Below, piece by piece: positions 61,098-64,000 of a stretch of 64,000 nucleotides of DNA. The DNA is from Halanaerobiales bacterium (GTDB lineage: Bacteria > Bacillota_F > Halanaerobiia > DY22613). The translations under genes and the position numbers were made by a program. The stretch lies in contig JAGMES010000004.1 of assembly GCA_023128035.1 (NCBI GenBank), positions 1 through 64,000 on the forward strand, in the 5' to 3' direction. A model generated the notes under the pieces. The model was not told the origin of the DNA and searched no databases. It saw nothing but the letters and a program-made list of their open reading frames with translations. Within the stretch, counting starts at the first letter, position 1. Each line of letters opens with the position of its first letter.

Positions 61098-62078
61098 ATG
61101 ATTGCGGTTACAGGATCAACAGGTCATATTGGAAATGTTTTGGTTAGGGAACTCTTAAAACAAGAAGAGGAGGTACGGATAGTTATACCTCCATTTGAGA
61201 AAACAGCAAATTTAAAAGATTTAGATGTTGAAAAAGTTATTGGTGATGTAAGAGATGTTGATAGTTTGTTGCGAGCTTTTGATGGAGTTGATGTAGTCTA
61301 TCATTTGGCCGGGATAGTATCAATTTTACCAGGGAAAAGTAAACTACTAGATGATGTGAATGTAAAAGGAACAAATAACGTGATTCAAGCGTGCTTAAAA
61401 TCGGGAGTTCGTCGATTGATTTATACAAGTTCGGTTCACGCTTTTGTTGAACCACCAGATGGGGTAGTAATTGATGAAAGTCAACAGTTTGATCCTGAAA
61501 AAGTATTTGGAGAATATGCTAAGTCAAAAGCACGAGCGACTTTGGAAGTATTTAGAGGTATACAAGCTGGACTTGACATTGTAATAGTATTTCCAACAGG
61601 AGTTATTGGCCCATATGATTATAAACCTTCTGAAATGGGCCAACTTATTAAAGATTTCGCTCAAAAGAAAGTAAAAGCTTATATCAGCGGAGCGTACAAT
61701 TTTGTTGATGTCCGGGATGTGGCAAAAGGTCTTATTTTAAGTTGTAAAAAAGGATGTTGTGGTGAAGGCTATATCCTATCAGGTTCAAGAATTACTGTTA
61801 AAGAATTAATTTTATTGATAGAAGATATAACAGGAATTAAAACACCAACTATTAAAATACCGACCTGGTTAGCGAAAACACTTGCAATTTTTACTCCTTT
61901 ATATTATAATTTAACCAATATGCCGCCACGATTTACCTCTTATTCAATACGTGTCCTACATTCTAATTCTATGATCAGTTGTGAAAAGGCATCTCGCGAA
62001 TTAGGTTATTCTTCTCGACCTATTAGAGAAACCATTGCAGATAGCTTAAAGTGGTTTAGAGAAACAGGGAGATTGTAA
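61098..62078 (+). CDS. NAD-dependent epimerase/dehydratase (extended SDR)
   Basis: This 326-aa protein has the nucleotide-binding GSTGHIG (Gly6, Gly9, Gly12), HLAG near 69-72, a TSS triad Ser (111/112) and YAKSK (Tyr140, Lys144). The C-terminal part (ISGAYNFVDVRDVAKG, SGSRITVKEL) fits the nucleoside-sugar or dihydroflavonol reductase-like branch. The substrate is not clear; there is no sugar-nucleotide cluster nearby. The ATG follows CGGAGGTAAAAT. It is transcribed divergently from the CotF-like gene and is followed closely by the DUF212 gene. Confidence 0.88.
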   Translation: MIAVTGSTGHIGNVLVRELLKQEEEVRIVIPPFEKTANLKDLDVEKVIGDVRDVDSLLRAFDGVDVVYHLAGIVSILPGKSKLLDDVNVKGTNNVIQACLKSGVRRLIYTSSVHAFVEPPDGVVIDESQQFDPEKVFGEYAKSKARATLEVFRGIQAGLDIVIVFPTGVIGPYDYKPSEMGQLIKDFAQKKVKAYISGAYNFVDVRDVAKGLILSCKKGCCGEGYILSGSRITVKELILLIEDITGIKTPTIKIPTWLAKTLAIFTPLYYNLTNMPPRFTSYSIRVLHSNSMISCEKASRELGYSSRPIRETIADSLKWFRETGRL

Positions 62079-62141
62079 AATATAAAATTAGTTATAATGC
62101 TCTTCTATAGTAGTTCCAGATTTGTTAAAGGATGTGTTTTA

Positions 62142-62555
62142 ATGCATACAATAACTATATCACTATCTGCTTTAATGCTTGCTCAAGTTCTTAAAATATT
62201 TACGATACGACCAATGTCGATTGCACATATTATGAAATCTGGTGGAATGCCTAGTTCTCACTCAGCAGCAGTTACATCTTTGGCAACTACAATTGGGTTT
62301 AAATATGGTTTTGCTTCAGATTTATTTGCTATTGTAACAGTATTTGCTTTGATAATTATGTATGATGCAACTGGAGTAAGAAGAGCGGTCGGTGAACAAG
62401 CTAAGATTTTAAATCGGATTGTTGATGAGATCAGTACCGGACAAGATCCGGAGATGATTTTTAAAGAATTAAAAGAATTCATCGGACATACTCCTGTTGA
62501 AGTATTTGGAGGTGCGTTTTTGGGGATAGCAATATCCTTGGTATGTAACTCATAA
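62142..62555 (+). CDS. Divergent PAP2 / DUF212 membrane protein
   Basis: This protein of 137 aa has four hydrophobic segments and the DUF212 signature GGMPSSHSAAVTSLATTIGF (residues 34-53). It is related to acid phosphatase/PAP2 lipid phosphatases, of which it keeps the Ser-His motif. The Bacillus homologue YuiD has no settled function. I chose ATG 62142, which follows AAAGGATG; an in-frame ATG at 62097 has no ribosome-binding site. It may share a transcript with the upstream epimerase gene. Confidence 0.85.
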   Translation: MHTITISLSALMLAQVLKIFTIRPMSIAHIMKSGGMPSSHSAAVTSLATTIGFKYGFASDLFAIVTVFALIIMYDATGVRRAVGEQAKILNRIVDEISTGQDPEMIFKELKEFIGHTPVEVFGGAFLGIAISLVCNS

Positions 62556-62596
62556 TCAATAATTTTTTTTTACATATCCAATAACTATTATAAAAT

Positions 62597-62639
62597 AAAA
62601 AGAAAAGAGGTCGAAAATAATTTCGACCTCTTTTCTTTT
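62597..62639. terminator. Bidirectional terminator
   Basis: A perfect 19-bp AT/GC stem (AAAAGAAAAGAGGTCGAAA and its complement) with an ATAA loop lies between the convergent DUF212 and subtilase genes, with A and T runs at either side. Confidence 0.92.
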
Positions 62640-62651
62640 TAATATTAAAGA

Positions 62652-63833
62652 TTAATAATTTATAGCTTCCCAAACGTCGATTTCACCTGCACCTTGCAGA
62701 CCCCACTCTAAGCCGAGATCATGGGCGGTATTCATTAGAGCTGTTTTAACTTGATCAGGTGTCCAGCTTGGATTAGCTTGAAGAATCAGAGCAACCGCAC
62801 CAGCTACATTTGGAGTAGCCATAGAAGTACCGGAATAAGCTACCCAACCTGTAGTGTTAGCTTCACAGGAGAGGATTCCAACACCAGGAGCACAAAAATC
62901 TGGCTTTAAATCGCCATATTTTGTTGGCCCGCGACTGGAGAAACGAGCGATTTCATCATCTGTCCAGGTAATTGTATTTTTATCATCAGCAGCACCAACA
63001 GTAATGATAGTAGGCTCAATACCTGGGGAGTCAATACTTCTAGGTCTTGGACCACTGTTTCCAGCAGCAATGCAGGATACTACACCATCATTGATCCATG
63101 CATTTTTTAGAGCAACACACAAAGGATCATCTTCAGGAGCAGAAGTAGCTCTTCCGCCTAAGGACATGGAGATAACATCTGCACCTTGTTGTATAGCCCA
63201 CTCTATACCTGCAATGATATCGGAGTCATATCCTATTCCTTTGTCATTTAAAACTTTTACTCCTATAAGATTGCAATCAGGAGCAATACCACGATTAGTG
63301 GTATCATGGCTACCTACGATACCTGCACAATGAGTTCCGTGACCATTATCATCATAAGGAGTAGTTTGGCCATTGATAGTATCATACCAGGCAACTACTC
63401 GACCAGCAAGAGCAGGATGAGAACCATCGATTCCAGTGTCGAGAACTGCAACTTTAACATCTTGACCAGTATAACCAGCACTCCAAGCGTTAGGAGCAAA
63501 AACGGTAGGAGCGGCATAAATTAATGTGGCTTCCTTTTGGTTATCAGCACTGATGAAAGCAACATTAGGATTATGGGATAATCCTTCGATGGCAGCAGAT
63601 GGGAAAGTACCTGCAAAACCATTGAAAATTTTGAATTCGTTCTTAACTGTACCATTTAAAGCATGAGGATTCATTCTGGCACTATCAACTAATCTAACGA
63701 TTACTCTTACATGAGGTTTGTAGGTAATTTCATCAGCAACGGTTTGATCCATTTTGCCATTATTACCGGCAAACGCCATGCCTGTGATACTTAATATCAG
63801 TACTAAAACTAACAGAAAACTAAGTTTTTTCAT
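62652..63833 (-). CDS. Secreted subtilisin-like serine protease (S8)
   Basis: This 393-aa protease has a signal peptide (1-22, ending AFAG), an I9 prodomain (about 35-100) and a catalytic domain with Asp132 (VAVLDTGIDGSHP), His165 (GHGTHCAG), the oxyanion Asn259 (AAGNSG) and Ser337 (SGTSMATP). All triad residues are present. Three Cys residues (169, 187, 239) lie in the catalytic domain. It is probably released extracellularly for protein degradation, which suits an organism that also uses hydroxyproline. The ATG follows AAAGGGGGC. A clear promoter lies upstream. Confidence 0.95.
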   Translation of the reverse strand: MKKLSFLLVLVLILSITGMAFAGNNGKMDQTVADEITYKPHVRVIVRLVDSARMNPHALNGTVKNEFKIFNGFAGTFPSAAIEGLSHNPNVAFISADNQKEATLIYAAPTVFAPNAWSAGYTGQDVKVAVLDTGIDGSHPALAGRVVAWYDTINGQTTPYDDNGHGTHCAGIVGSHDTTNRGIAPDCNLIGVKVLNDKGIGYDSDIIAGIEWAIQQGADVISMSLGGRATSAPEDDPLCVALKNAWINDGVVSCIAAGNSGPRPRSIDSPGIEPTIITVGAADDKNTITWTDDEIARFSSRGPTKYGDLKPDFCAPGVGILSCEANTTGWVAYSGTSMATPNVAGAVALILQANPSWTPDQVKTALMNTAHDLGLEWGLQGAGEIDVWEAINY

Positions 63834-63953
63834 TCTTAAATTAGCCCCCTTTTAAAGTATACATTTTTTTCTGCAGAATAACTTTTGAATCGTTTTTTTA
63901 AATGCGCGCGATCATTTAAAATGCATATGTCTGCAAACAATATGCTTGATAAT

Positions 63954-63982
63954 ATTATACAATAACTCTTGTAAAAAGTCAA
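63954..63982 (-). promoter_or_regulatory. Sigma-A promoter of the subtilase gene
   Basis: On the minus strand TTGACT and TATAAT are separated by 17 bp, giving a leader of about 115 bases. The leader contains an unusual GC-only stretch, CGCGCGC, at 63904-63910. Confidence 0.8.
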
Positions 63983-64000
63983 TAATTGTAAATTTATAAA

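Noticed and set aside
62854..63333. 159-codon plus-strand frame opposite the subtilase gene
   Set aside because: It is the complement of conserved subtilase motifs, and its composition (Pro/Ser/Ile-rich) is typical of an antisense shadow.

Overview
The window looks like a chromosomal segment of an anaerobic, low-GC, spore-forming Firmicute that probably has an outer membrane. The evidence is AT-rich coding sequence with frequent TTG/GTG starts behind strong AGGAGG sites, a CotF-like coat protein, glycyl-radical and radical-SAM enzymes, and an alpha-2-macroglobulin/PBP1C pair that is normally a diderm trait. The Halanaerobiales or a relative would fit, but that is inference from gene content.

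Layout. 0-11 kb: a peroxiredoxin-fold protein without its peroxidatic Cys, a 2023-aa alpha-2-macroglobulin, PBP1C, an HD phosphohydrolase and a small membrane protein. 11.3-31.9 kb: one 6855-aa NRPS-PKS gene with its own near-consensus promoter. Its order is acyl-AMP ligase/ACP, C-A-PCP, C-A-PCP, KS-(dead AT)-ACP, C-A-PCP, KS-(dead AT)-(KR stub)-ACP, C-A-PCP-TE. The expected product is a lipopeptide-polyketide: acyl-Ser-(probably basic residue)-C2-(Thr-like)-C2-(hydrophobic residue). Malonyl units would have to come from an acyltransferase acting in trans. 32.1-35.5 kb: a three-gene split, ferredoxin-type glutamate synthase. 35.6-38.9 kb: trans-4-hydroxy-L-proline dehydratase (HypD) and its activase.

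38.9-58.8 kb is accessory and partly decayed. Intact genes (metallophosphatase, S66 carboxypeptidase, SpoU methylase, VanY, a GNAT-fused 1033-aa protein, two tandem HD-GYP proteins) alternate with clipped or interrupted ones (GNAT N-terminus, two polysaccharide deacetylase remnants, a ParB-like gene, a methyltransferase, RtcB, an EamA transporter, a peptidase C11, a TipAS domain) and dispersed palindromic repeats. Inside it, at 50.2-52.9 kb, is a compact RiPP-type locus: radical SAM/SPASM enzyme, 34-aa Cys-Cys peptide, second radical SAM/SPASM enzyme. The peptide gene has its own ribosome-binding site and is bracketed by an inverted repeat.

58.8-64 kb: a CapA-LysM protein that apparently starts at ATT, a 148-bp inverted-repeat element, a CotF-like coat protein, an NAD-dependent epimerase, a DUF212 membrane protein and a secreted subtilase with a clear sigma-A promoter. 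No tRNA, rRNA, CRISPR array or intact transposase was seen. The two strongest candidates for something undescribed are the two-radical-SAM RiPP locus and the NRPS-PKS with matching eroded AT domains.
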